From Actinacidiphila rubida (GTDB taxonomy: Bacteria > Actinomycetota > Actinomycetes > Streptomycetales > Streptomycetaceae), in contig NZ_FODD01000060.1 of the NCBI RefSeq assembly GCF_900110255.1, forward strand, positions 1-38,007: DNA of 38,007 nt. The letters are read 5' to 3'. Of the stretch, positions 22,986 to 30,581 are shown one piece after another. Both the position numbers and the translations under genes were made by a program. Within the stretch, counting starts at the first letter, position 1. The number at the start of each line of letters is the position of its first letter. The notes under the pieces were generated by a model. That model was not told the origin of the DNA. It made no database searches and was given only the letters and a program-made list of their open reading frames with translations.

Positions 22986-23618
22986 ATGAGCCACCGTCAG
23001 AACGACCCGGGGCGCCGCGGCCTGGACCGCCGGCGCTTCCTCACCACGGCCGCGCTCGGCGGCGCCACCATCGTGGGCGCCTCCGCGCTCGGCGGCCTCG
23101 ACGCGGACGCCGCGTTCGCCGCGCCCATGCCGTCGCTGGACCCGGCGATCTCCAGGTCGGCGTTCGCCGAGGGGCGGATCACGCAGATCAAGGGCAGCGT
23201 GCTGGAGGTCGCCGGCTCCCACGGCGACCAGCACCTGATCCAGCTCACCAACGCCACCAGCATCTGGAAGCTGCGTACGACCACCGCGGACCAGATCCAG
23301 GTCGGCGACGGGCTGTACGCGCGCGGTGTCGACATGCCCGACGGCACGATCGCCGCCGACGCGGTGTGGGTCAACATCGTCAACCTCTACTGCACCGTCA
23401 AGGGCATCGCGAAGGACCGGCTGCACCTGGCGCACGGCGCGCAGGACCACGCCGTGGTCGGCCACATCGTCGCGGACACCACCACCGCCTCCTACCTGGG
23501 CGGCGCCCTGACCTCGGACCTGTCGCGGGTGCGGATCGGCCAGTCGGCGCAGATCCTCGGCGCGTGGCGGCCCGCGGACGACGCGATCGACATCGCCCGC
23601 GTCACCGTCGGCCACTGA
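22986..23618 (+). CDS. Tat-signal secreted protein with DUF5666-like domain
   Basis: A 210-residue protein. The N-terminus has a twin-arginine signal LDRRRFLTTAALGGATIVGA followed by a hydrophobic stretch and a likely AFA-A cleavage near residue 44. The mature part reads GRITQIKGSVLEVAG...IQLTNATSIWK...IQVGDGLYARGVDMPDGTI, the small-barrel pattern of DUF5666-like proteins (a value, a repeat, then VWVNIVNLYCTV), and a second copy follows with HIVADTTTASYLGG and VRIGQSAQILGAW. It should be folded before export. It lies 34 bp after the Cys-rich gene with an AGGAAGGAG Shine-Dalgarno and 12 bp before mauE. It may carry or anchor the signal-less Cys-rich protein through Tat (inference). Confidence 0.82.
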   Translation: MSHRQNDPGRRGLDRRRFLTTAALGGATIVGASALGGLDADAAFAAPMPSLDPAISRSAFAEGRITQIKGSVLEVAGSHGDQHLIQLTNATSIWKLRTTTADQIQVGDGLYARGVDMPDGTIAADAVWVNIVNLYCTVKGIAKDRLHLAHGAQDHAVVGHIVADTTTASYLGGALTSDLSRVRIGQSAQILGAWRPADDAIDIARVTVGH

Positions 23619-23630
23619 GAGGACGGTGCC

Positions 23631-24533
23631 ATGATCCCGATCGTCTCCGACCTCGCCCCACTGGTGTGCGGGCTGCTGCTCGCGGTGACCGGCGCGGGCA
23701 AGCTGTTCGGCCGCCGCACCGCCCAACTCGCCGCGAACACGGTGCTGGTGCGCGTCCTCAACGACGGCCGGCGGGCCGGCCTCGCGCTCCGCGCGGTCGG
23801 CGCGGCCGAACTCGCCGTCGCGGCGGCGCTGCTGGCCGTTCCCGGCACCCTGCTGCCGGGCGTGGCCACGGCGGTGCTCGGCGCGGGCTTCACCGGCTAT
23901 CTCGGCTACGCCCGGGCGACGGCGCCCGAGTCGTCCTGCGGGTGCAGCGCCAAGGCCGAAGGGCCCATCGGCGTACGGTCCTTCGCCCGGGCCGGCCTGG
24001 TGCTGCTGGGCGGCGCGGCGGCGGCGACCGCCACCGATCCCTGGTGGACCGAGGCGGCCCGGCGGCCCGGCTGGTCGGCGGCGTTCGCGGTCGCGGCCGC
24101 GCTGCTGCTGTGCGCGGTCTCGGCCGACCTCGACCACGTGTGGCTGCTGCCGCTGCGCCGTCTGCGGATCCGGCTGTTCGGCAACCCGCTCGCCGGGGCG
24201 GCGGACGGCCCGGTGCCGGTGGCCGCCTCCGTCGAGCTGCTGGAGCAGTCGGTGGCCTGGCAGGCCGCCTCGCCCATCGTCCGGTCCGCGCTGCTGGACC
24301 ACTGGGACGACGAGGGCTGGCGGGTGCTGCGGTTCGCCGGGGTGTACGAGCAGGCGGCCCGCGGAGCCCGCCCGGTGAACGTGCTGTTCGCCCTGGACCT
24401 GGGCGCCAGCATCGACACCACGTCGAGCCCCGCGGTCCGCGTGTCGGTGATCGACGACGACACCGACGAGATGGTGCCGGTCGACCTGCTGGCCGGCATG
24501 GCCACCCGGCAGGTGCTGCCGATGGCCACCTGA
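23631..24533 (+). CDS. MauE/DoxX-type redox membrane protein with C-terminal soluble domain
   Basis: A 300-residue protein. The N-terminal half has about four to five membrane segments (residues about 7-26, 52-72, 74-95, 119-135, 148-165), beginning APLVCGLLLAVTGAGKLFGR as in MauE. Between segments 3 and 4 is SSCGCS (Cys103 and Cys105), matching the CxC motif of MauE-family proteins, which support disulfide formation in methylamine dehydrogenase. The C-terminal roughly 130 residues (from about 172) are soluble and of unknown fold: SPIVRSALLDHWDDEGWRVL and later NVLFALDLGASIDTTSSP. The ATG at 23631 has GAGAGGAC upstream. It is the last gene of the operon, closed by a hairpin. The likely role is oxidising thiols of the 16-Cys protein. 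Confidence 0.82.
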   Translation: MIPIVSDLAPLVCGLLLAVTGAGKLFGRRTAQLAANTVLVRVLNDGRRAGLALRAVGAAELAVAAALLAVPGTLLPGVATAVLGAGFTGYLGYARATAPESSCGCSAKAEGPIGVRSFARAGLVLLGGAAAATATDPWWTEAARRPGWSAAFAVAAALLLCAVSADLDHVWLLPLRRLRIRLFGNPLAGAADGPVPVAASVELLEQSVAWQAASPIVRSALLDHWDDEGWRVLRFAGVYEQAARGARPVNVLFALDLGASIDTTSSPAVRVSVIDDDTDEMVPVDLLAGMATRQVLPMAT

Positions 24534-24546
24534 GCGGTAGGTGGTC

Positions 24547-24588
24547 CACGCGGCCCCGGGCGGGAGGCACCTCACCCGGGGCCGCGTG
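24547..24588. terminator. Bidirectional terminator, mauE / GH101
   Basis: A perfect 14-bp inverted repeat (CACGCGGCCCCGGG / CCCGGGGCCGCGTG) with a 14-nt loop that itself contains GAGG/CCTC. It lies between convergent genes. Confidence 0.85.
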
Positions 24589-24601
24589 AGTCCGCGGCCG
24601 G

Positions 24602-27600
24602 CTACCTGGGCGGGTAGCCGACCGGGGTGTCCGTGTACGCGCCGTACACGCGCATCTCGGCGGCCGCCGCGAACGGCTGGCCGTTGAGCGCGCTGAGAGC
24701 GGTGAACCGCACGTACGAGGCCCGCACCGAGGTGAACTCGATCGCCTGCGTCTGCGGCGAGTCGACGAGGGTGCCCGACGCGACGGTCCGCCAGGTGGTG
24801 CCGTCGTCGGAGACCGCGACCTGGTAGGCGGCGACCCGGCCGTTGGGGCCGCCGGTCTGCCGGTCGAGGTACCCGAACCCGTCGATGTCGGCGGGACCGC
24901 TCAGCTTCAGCGTCACCCAGTGCGGGTAGGGCGCGTCGGCGTCGGTGTAGTCGGTGTGCCAGATGGTGCCGGGGTCGCCGTCGAGCACGTTGCCCACCGG
25001 GCCCTCGGCCGGCCCGGAGGAGAGGTTCTCCGAGTCGGCGGTCGCGGTCATGGTGCTCGGGGAGAGCACCGCGCGGGTCGCGACGGTGGCCTTGGCGTCC
25101 GCGGACACCGACTTGGCGGCGCCGTCGTCGGTGTACGCGGCGACGGCCTGCCACGTGGCGGAGGTGCCGGCGGCGCCCGCGGGCGCGGTCAGCAGCCACG
25201 TGGTGCTCACGGACGCTCCGGGCGCGACCTTGGCGAAGGCGTTCCCGTCCTGCGCGGCGACCGCCGCCGTCCAGCCCTGCGGCAGGCCGTCGAGGGTGAC
25301 CCGCACGTCGGTGGCGTCCGTCAGCTCGCTGTTGGTGAACGTGGTGACGTAGGCGCTGGGCACGCCCGGGCTCAGCTCGGCGCCGGCCGGGGTGGTGACG
25401 CTCGCGCAGGCCGGGCCCTGGCTCGCCGGGCCCAGGTCGGTGACCGTGAAGTCGTCGAGCACGAAGTCGGTGCCCGCCGCGCCGCCGAGCTTGCGCAGGC
25501 CCACCCAGGTGTCGCCGCAGCCGGCGGTGATCTCCTTGGAGTAGGTGGCGGTGTCCAGCGCGGGCGCCAGCACGTCGCGGGTCACGTCCTTCGCGGCGAC
25601 CGTGCCGTCGCCGACGGTGTCGGCGCCGGTCACCCAGGCCCACTGCCCGTCGATGTTGGTCTGGTAGCGGAACGAGACCGCGTACCGGTGGCCGGCGACG
25701 AACGGCACGGTGGCCGGGACGGTGCGGTAGACCAGCCCGGTGTTCTCCTCGTGGGCCTTCAGCGAGTGGCTGCCGTCCAGGACGTCGTCCACCGCCTTGC
25801 CGTTGAGCGTGCCGGAGTTGTACGGCGCGTAGGTGTTCTTCCACTCCTTCTGGCTGTAGGGGGCGTGCAGGTCGCTGATGCTGGTCCGCGGATCGGTGAT
25901 GCCGCCCGCGTCGCCCTTGACGAACGGGCCCCAGCCGGGCTGGTTGCCCTCGAAGTCGTCGGCCGCGACGACGGTCGCGCCCTTGGTCGCCGCCGCCGGC
26001 AGCGGCGCGGTGGTGTCGTCCGTCAGCCGCAGGTCGTCGAGGGTGACGGCGGCCGCGCCCGGCACGGCGGCGACCGCCACGCTCACGGTGCCGCCGGGCG
26101 GCGCGGTGAAGGACACCGAGGCGCGCTGTGCGTACGTGCCCTGCTTGGCGTCCGCGGCGACCTCGTTGGCGGCGGGCGTGGTGTCGAACGTGTTCCGCAC
26201 CGTGCGGCCCGCGCCGGTGACGGCGAGCGTGGTGGCCCGGCGCTGGCCGGGGGCGATCTCCACGTCGGCGCTGAACGCGTAGCGCCGGCCGGCGACGAGC
26301 CCGGTGACGCGCTGGGAGATGCCGGACTGCGCGGTGCCGAGGCGGGCGACCTGGTCGCCGGTGTCCGTGCGGGCGGTGGCCGCGCCGCCGGACGGGTGCC
26401 AGGCGGTCAGGTCGCCGGCGTTGAAGCCGGGGTCGGCCAGCCCGCTGCCCTGCCCGAAGTGGACGTCGACATCGGGCTGCGGCGCCCGGCCGCCCGCCGG
26501 CACCAGCACGTACGGCTGGTTCGCGGTGCCGTCGAGGGTGACGGTGCCGTGGTCGGGGGTGATGTCGGCGGCCTTGACGCGGCCCTGGTCGGTGAGCCGG
26601 TAGAGCGTGAAGTGCCGGTAGGGCGCGAACTGCCCGGTCAGGTCGAAGGTGTGGCTGCCGCCGGAGGCGCTGAAGTAGTACATCTTGTCGGCGCGGCTGG
26701 GCGACGAGGTGCCGTCACCGCCCTCGGCCTCGCCCCACGGCAGGAGGTAGCTGTCGCCCTTGAGGACCAGCGCGCCTCCCATGGTGATCTGCCGGACCCC
26801 GGCGTCACGGACGACCCGCACGCCGCCGGTCAGGTCGGCGGAGGTGCCGAAGTCCCAGTCCATGACCTGGTAGTGCTGCAGGAACTTGGTCGGCAGGTTG
26901 GCGGACCAGATGTTCCCGTAGAAGGCGTTCCAGTCGTCCTGGCCGGTCCAGCCCTCGAACTCCTTGATGGAGGAACCGCCGAGCAGGGGGTCGACGTTCC
27001 ACACGTCGCGGTCGGAGTTGGCGATGAACCGGACGATGTTCGAGTTGATGCCCTTGTTGGTGGGGCCGCCGTAGCCCTTGTCGCTCGCCCAGTGCGACCA
27101 GATCGAGTCGCCCTCGAACTTGTAGGCCCACTCGCTGGCCACCTCGAAGCCCATCGCGTGCAGCTGGCGGGCGAGTTCGTCGGCGAGCCAGCCGCTGGAG
27201 TAGTACGCGTCGATGTAGACGGTCCTGATCCCGGGGGCCTCCTTGCGGAGTTCCCTGAAGCGGTCGAGCACGGCTCCGGTGCCCAGGTCGGTGCGCTGGT
27301 CGATGTGGTACGACTGGTTGAGCCAGTCCCAGCCGTTGACCTGGCCCTTGATCAGGCCGGAGCTGAAGCTCTTCGCCTGCGGGTACGCCTCGGTGACGTT
27401 GACGTGCACGGCGATGTCGGAGTTGTACTGCGCGCCGACGGAGGCGAGGCGGTTGAGGTCGGTCAGGCCGCCGGCCCGGGTGTTGTAGTCGCCGCCGTAG
27501 TCGGGGTGCCCGGAGTCGTGGCCCTCGTTGGCGTACCCCTTCTCCAGCACCCACTGGCCGAGGTCGTCGGTGGCCAGCGAGATCCGCTTGACGTTGTCGA

Positions 27601-29176
27601 GGGTCTTCAGGAACGGGTTGGTGGCCTCGCTCGCGAAGTTGAACGGGATGTGCTGCACGACCCGTTCGGGCACCCGGTCGGCGCCGAGCGGGTGCGTCAT
27701 CGCATCGCGGTAGGCGATCGCGCCGTCCTGCCAGGTGACCTGGCCGTCGTGGTTGGCGTCGCCGGCGAGCACCACGGTGGTCGTCGGCAGCGCATAGGTG
27801 GCGACCCGTGCGTCGGTGGCGCCCTTGGCGGCGTACGTGTAGGTGCCGGCCGACAGTTCGGCGCGCCGGGCGCCGCCGCCCGCGTCGGTGATCCGCGACA
27901 TCAGGCGGGTGTTGTTGTTGGTGTTGCTGTCCTGCGCGGAGTCCTCGGTGGCGTCGGTGAGCAGCCCGGCCGACAGCGTCGAGTTGCTCACGAACCCGTA
28001 CGGGGTGCCGACCGGTGCGGAGTCCGGCTTGGTGGCGGCGGTGACGGCGAGGAACTGGTCGGCCGTGGTGGTGGAGTCCGTCGCGATCTTCGTGCGGGCC
28101 AGGTTCGCGTGCGGGTCCGAGGTGTCGAGGGACACCAGCGACTGCCCGGGGATGGCGAGTTGGTCGACCGTGGCGGCCGCGCTCCCGGCGATCTTCGTCA
28201 CGGCGAACACCACGGTGCGCCGGTCCGTGACGGTGATCGTCGAGGTGATCGACAGGCCGGGAAGGTCCGCGAACGTCGAGGTGTAGGTCGCGGTGGTGCC
28301 CGTCGCGGACAGGGCCGTCGTCGCGGTGTGGTCGACGCCGTTGATCGCGAAGGTGTCCAGCACCGACGGCTGGCCGCCGAGCGTGCCGCCGTCCATCGCG
28401 TACGAGACGACCTGGGGGAACTCCTTGGCCACCTCGACGGTGAGGCCGCCGCGGCGCAGTTCGACGGGTGTGGCGGGATGGGCCGGGGGCGGCGGGTCGA
28501 CGGGGGCGGGCGTGGTGTCGCCGGTGGCCCGGACCCGGATCTCGGCGGCGGAGGCGTTGTCGCTGCCGTTGACCGCGCTGTCGGCCTCGAACTTCACGTA
28601 GCGGCCGGTGACCGGCCGGTCGAACACCGCGGTCTGCACCTCGGAGTTGGCCGACGGCTGGTGGAAGGACCCGGTGGCGGCGGGCGCGCCCCAGTCGGCC
28701 TTGGGGTCGCGGGCGACGGCGGCGCTGTCGGTGACGAAGACCCGGTAGTCCTTCACCGGCCCGTTGGACTGGTTCTTCACCTGGTAGTCCAGGCCGGTCA
28801 GGGTGAAGGAGCCGCCGACGTCGAGCGTGAGCCAGTGCGGCATCGGCGTCCTGGCCACGCCCGCGCCGTTGACGACGTCGTAGGCGACGGTCCACTGCGT
28901 GGAGGCGTCGTTGTCGAGGGCGGCGAGCGCGGTGCCGTCCAGGGCCGGGGGCGCCGGGTAGGGCGGCGACTCGGAGTCGGCGCCGACGAGGCTGTACTGG
29001 GCCGGGTCGATGGGCGTCCCCGCGTCGGCGGCGGCCGGGGCGAGCGCCGGGCTCGCGTGGGCCGGCGCGACGCCGAGGGCGAGCAGTGCGAGGGAGACGA
29101 GCACCGTCGCCGATGCCGCGGGACCCGGTCGGGAGCGGCGTCTGCGGTGCGGTGTCCAGGGCAAGCGCGGGGTCAT
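24602..29176 (-). CDS. Secreted endo-alpha-N-acetylgalactosaminidase, GH101
   Basis: A 1524-residue secreted glycosidase. A basic N-terminus (PHRRRRSRPG) and a hydrophobic stretch ending APAHA-S give a Sec signal of about 41 residues. Next is a discoidin/F5-8C-like carbohydrate module (about 75-218), a Pro-rich linker, and the GH101 core (about 237-970). The core includes a Ca-binding loop GDANHDGQVTWQDG (472-485), the likely nucleophile Asp656 in RTVYIDAYYS and acid/base Glu682 in VASEWAYKFEGDSIWSHWAS. Then come jelly-roll-like modules (about 970-1250), a NEW3-like domain (about 1260-1370) and a second F5/8C module at the C-terminus. GH101 releases Gal-beta-1,3-GalNAc from Ser/Thr of mucin-type glycoproteins. 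The ATG at 29176 has AGGTGG 5 nt upstream. A LacI-type operator lies 69 bp upstream. Confidence 0.9.
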   Translation of the reverse strand: MTPRLPWTPHRRRRSRPGPAASATVLVSLALLALGVAPAHASPALAPAAADAGTPIDPAQYSLVGADSESPPYPAPPALDGTALAALDNDASTQWTVAYDVVNGAGVARTPMPHWLTLDVGGSFTLTGLDYQVKNQSNGPVKDYRVFVTDSAAVARDPKADWGAPAATGSFHQPSANSEVQTAVFDRPVTGRYVKFEADSAVNGSDNASAAEIRVRATGDTTPAPVDPPPPAHPATPVELRRGGLTVEVAKEFPQVVSYAMDGGTLGGQPSVLDTFAINGVDHTATTALSATGTTATYTSTFADLPGLSITSTITVTDRRTVVFAVTKIAGSAAATVDQLAIPGQSLVSLDTSDPHANLARTKIATDSTTTADQFLAVTAATKPDSAPVGTPYGFVSNSTLSAGLLTDATEDSAQDSNTNNNTRLMSRITDAGGGARRAELSAGTYTYAAKGATDARVATYALPTTTVVLAGDANHDGQVTWQDGAIAYRDAMTHPLGADRVPERVVQHIPFNFASEATNPFLKTLDNVKRISLATDDLGQWVLEKGYANEGHDSGHPDYGGDYNTRAGGLTDLNRLASVGAQYNSDIAVHVNVTEAYPQAKSFSSGLIKGQVNGWDWLNQSYHIDQRTDLGTGAVLDRFRELRKEAPGIRTVYIDAYYSSGWLADELARQLHAMGFEVASEWAYKFEGDSIWSHWASDKGYGGPTNKGINSNIVRFIANSDRDVWNVDPLLGGSSIKEFEGWTGQDDWNAFYGNIWSANLPTKFLQHYQVMDWDFGTSADLTGGVRVVRDAGVRQITMGGALVLKGDSYLLPWGEAEGGDGTSSPSRADKMYYFSASGGSHTFDLTGQFAPYRHFTLYRLTDQGRVKAADITPDHGTVTLDGTANQPYVLVPAGGRAPQPDVDVHFGQGSGLADPGFNAGDLTAWHPSGGAATARTDTGDQVARLGTAQSGISQRVTGLVAGRRYAFSADVEIAPGQRRATTLAVTGAGRTVRNTFDTTPAANEVAADAKQGTYAQRASVSFTAPPGGTVSVAVAAVPGAAAVTLDDLRLTDDTTAPLPAAATKGATVVAADDFEGNQPGWGPFVKGDAGGITDPRTSISDLHAPYSQKEWKNTYAPYNSGTLNGKAVDDVLDGSHSLKAHEENTGLVYRTVPATVPFVAGHRYAVSFRYQTNIDGQWAWVTGADTVGDGTVAAKDVTRDVLAPALDTATYSKEITAGCGDTWVGLRKLGGAAGTDFVLDDFTVTDLGPASQGPACASVTTPAGAELSPGVPSAYVTTFTNSELTDATDVRVTLDGLPQGWTAAVAAQDGNAFAKVAPGASVSTTWLLTAPAGAAGTSATWQAVAAYTDDGAAKSVSADAKATVATRAVLSPSTMTATADSENLSSGPAEGPVGNVLDGDPGTIWHTDYTDADAPYPHWVTLKLSGPADIDGFGYLDRQTGGPNGRVAAYQVAVSDDGTTWRTVASGTLVDSPQTQAIEFTSVRASYVRFTALSALNGQPFAAAAEMRVYGAYTDTPVGYPPR

Positions 29177-29244
29177 ACGTACCACCTGTGAGCTTCCGTA
29201 GAAGTGCCGTGGAGCGCTGAAGTGAGGCAGACGGTAGCAAGAAT

Positions 29245-29257
29245 GGTATCGATAACA
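29245..29257. promoter_or_regulatory. LacI-type operator 1, upstream of GH101
   Basis: GGTATCGATAACA, with perfect TATCGATA core (29247-29254). It lies upstream of a TACCGT -10 candidate (minus strand, 29236-29231), so a bound repressor would block GH101 transcription. Confidence 0.75.
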
Positions 29258-29323
29258 CCAGAGCGCGACATGCTCGGTTGGGCGCCTGTTAGCGCTGGAC
29301 ACAGGAGGTCGCGAGGAGGCGCT

Positions 29324-29357
29324 GGCCCGGCAACCGGGCCCGGCAACCGGGCCCGGC
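29324..29357 (-). repeat. 13-bp tandem repeat, possible lacI terminator
   Basis: GGCCCGGCAACCG is repeated exactly at 29324-29336 and 29337-29349, followed by a partial third copy. The CCCGG and CCGGG parts can pair into small hairpins just after the lacI stop codon (leftward). Confidence 0.65.
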
Positions 29358-29368
29358 GGGGCGGTCGT

Positions 29369-30400
29369 TCAGGCCCGGCGGGCGGGCGCGGTGCTGGCGC
29401 GGACGACGAGCGAAGGCTCGACCGAGGCGGGCTCCAGCGCCGCCCCGGGGTCGGCCATGTGCCGCATCAGGTGGCCCACCGCGAGCGCGCCCATCTCGGC
29501 GAACGGCTGCGCCACCGTGGTCAGCGACGGCGAGCAGTACTCGGCCAGCGCGATGTCGTCGACGCCCACCACCGAGATGTCCTCGGGGACCCGGCGGCCC
29601 AGCTCGTGCAGCGCGCGGATGACGCCAAAGGCCATCTCGTCGCTGGCCACGAACACCGCGGTGACGTCCGGGATGCGGCCCAGGATGAGGCCGTTGCGGT
29701 ACCCGGACTCCGGCGACCAGTCGCCCTCCAGCTCCGGCGGCACCACTCGGCCCTCGGCCTCCAGCACCGCCCGCCAGCCCTGCGACCTGCTGGACGCGTC
29801 GAGCCAGGCGCGCGGTCCCGACACGTGCCAGACCGTCTCGTGGCCCAGGTCGAGCAGGTGCCGGGTGGCCAGGCGGGCGGCCAGCGACTGGTCCACGGCC
29901 ACGACCTCGGTCGCCGAGGTGCGCGAGCCGTCGATGGTGACGGTCGGCACCGCGCCCGTGAGCTGCTCGATCTGCCGGCTGACGTGGATCAGCGGCACGG
30001 CCAGGATCATGCCCTCGACGTGCTGGTCGGCCAGCCGCAGCATGGCCGCCTCGATGGCGGAGGTGTCGAGCGAGGCGGTGGTGGCCGTGCTCACCGCGTA
30101 CCCGGCCTCCTGGGCGGCGCGTTCGATGCCGTGGGTGAGCGCGGTGCGCGAGTAGAAGCTGGTCTGCAGGGTGACCACGCCGATGGTGCGGCTGCGGCCG
30201 GAGGACAGCACGCGGGCCGCGTTGTTCTTGCGGTAGCCCAGCTGCTCGACGGCCGCCAGCACCTTGGCCCGGGTCTTCTCCTGCACGTTGGGGTGGCCGG
30301 CCAGGGCACGGGAGACGGTCTGCGCGGAGACGCCGGCGACCCGGGCGACGTCGGTCATGCCCGGCGGCCGCCCGGCCTCGCGCGTAGTGTGCTTGTCCAT
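29369..30400 (-). CDS. LacI family transcriptional regulator
   Basis: A 343-residue LacI/GalR repressor. The HTH and hinge occupy residues about 14-65: MTDVARVAGVSAQTVSRALA, then NVQEKTRAKVLAAVEQLGYR and AARVLSSGRSRTIGVV. The C-terminal periplasmic-binding-like domain shows VFVASDEMAFGVIRALHELG, VGVDDIALAEYCSPSLTTV and a conserved ERV-like end. The ATG at 30400 has AAGGGA 5 nt upstream; an upstream in-frame ATG (MSRKGP) is possible. It sits between GH101 and GH35, both with TATCGAT operators, so it most likely represses both and responds to a galactose/GalNAc-type sugar (inference). Its own promoter overlaps a different, CebR-like palindrome. Confidence 0.93.
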   Translation of the reverse strand: MDKHTTREAGRPPGMTDVARVAGVSAQTVSRALAGHPNVQEKTRAKVLAAVEQLGYRKNNAARVLSSGRSRTIGVVTLQTSFYSRTALTHGIERAAQEAGYAVSTATTASLDTSAIEAAMLRLADQHVEGMILAVPLIHVSRQIEQLTGAVPTVTIDGSRTSATEVVAVDQSLAARLATRHLLDLGHETVWHVSGPRAWLDASSRSQGWRAVLEAEGRVVPPELEGDWSPESGYRNGLILGRIPDVTAVFVASDEMAFGVIRALHELGRRVPEDISVVGVDDIALAEYCSPSLTTVAQPFAEMGALAVGHLMRHMADPGAALEPASVEPSLVVRASTAPARRA

Positions 30401-30429
30401 GGGTCCCTTCCGGCTCATCCCTGCCCAGA

Positions 30430-30443
30430 TGATAGCGCTCCCA
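30430..30443. promoter_or_regulatory. CebR-like operator over the lacI promoter
   Basis: TGATAGCGCTCCCA matches 12 of 14 positions of the known Streptomyces CebR site TGGGAGCGCTCCCA. It overlaps TATCAT (minus strand, 30434-30429), the likely lacI -10 box. Confidence 0.55.
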
Positions 30444-30507
30444 CCTGCTGGAAGGGGCCTGAAGGAGCGGTGGGGCGGTGCGGGGGCAGCGGGATCGGAC
30501 CCCTCTT

Positions 30508-30520
30508 GGCATCGATAACA
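30508..30520. promoter_or_regulatory. LacI-type operator 2, between lacI and GH35
   Basis: GGCATCGATAACA, 12 of 13 positions identical to operator 1. It overlaps a TTGGCA hexamer (30506-30511) that could be the -35 box of the GH35 gene. Confidence 0.75.
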
Positions 30521-30581
30521 TGATGTGCGAGAGTTCCCCCACGCCTCAGCTGAAGGCGCGACGAAGGCGGAGGCCGCATTC

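Noticed and set aside
22529..24533. Methylamine utilisation (mau) cluster because of MauE.
   Set aside because: No methylamine dehydrogenase large or small subunit is present, and the Cys-rich protein is a double-psi barrel, not MauA.
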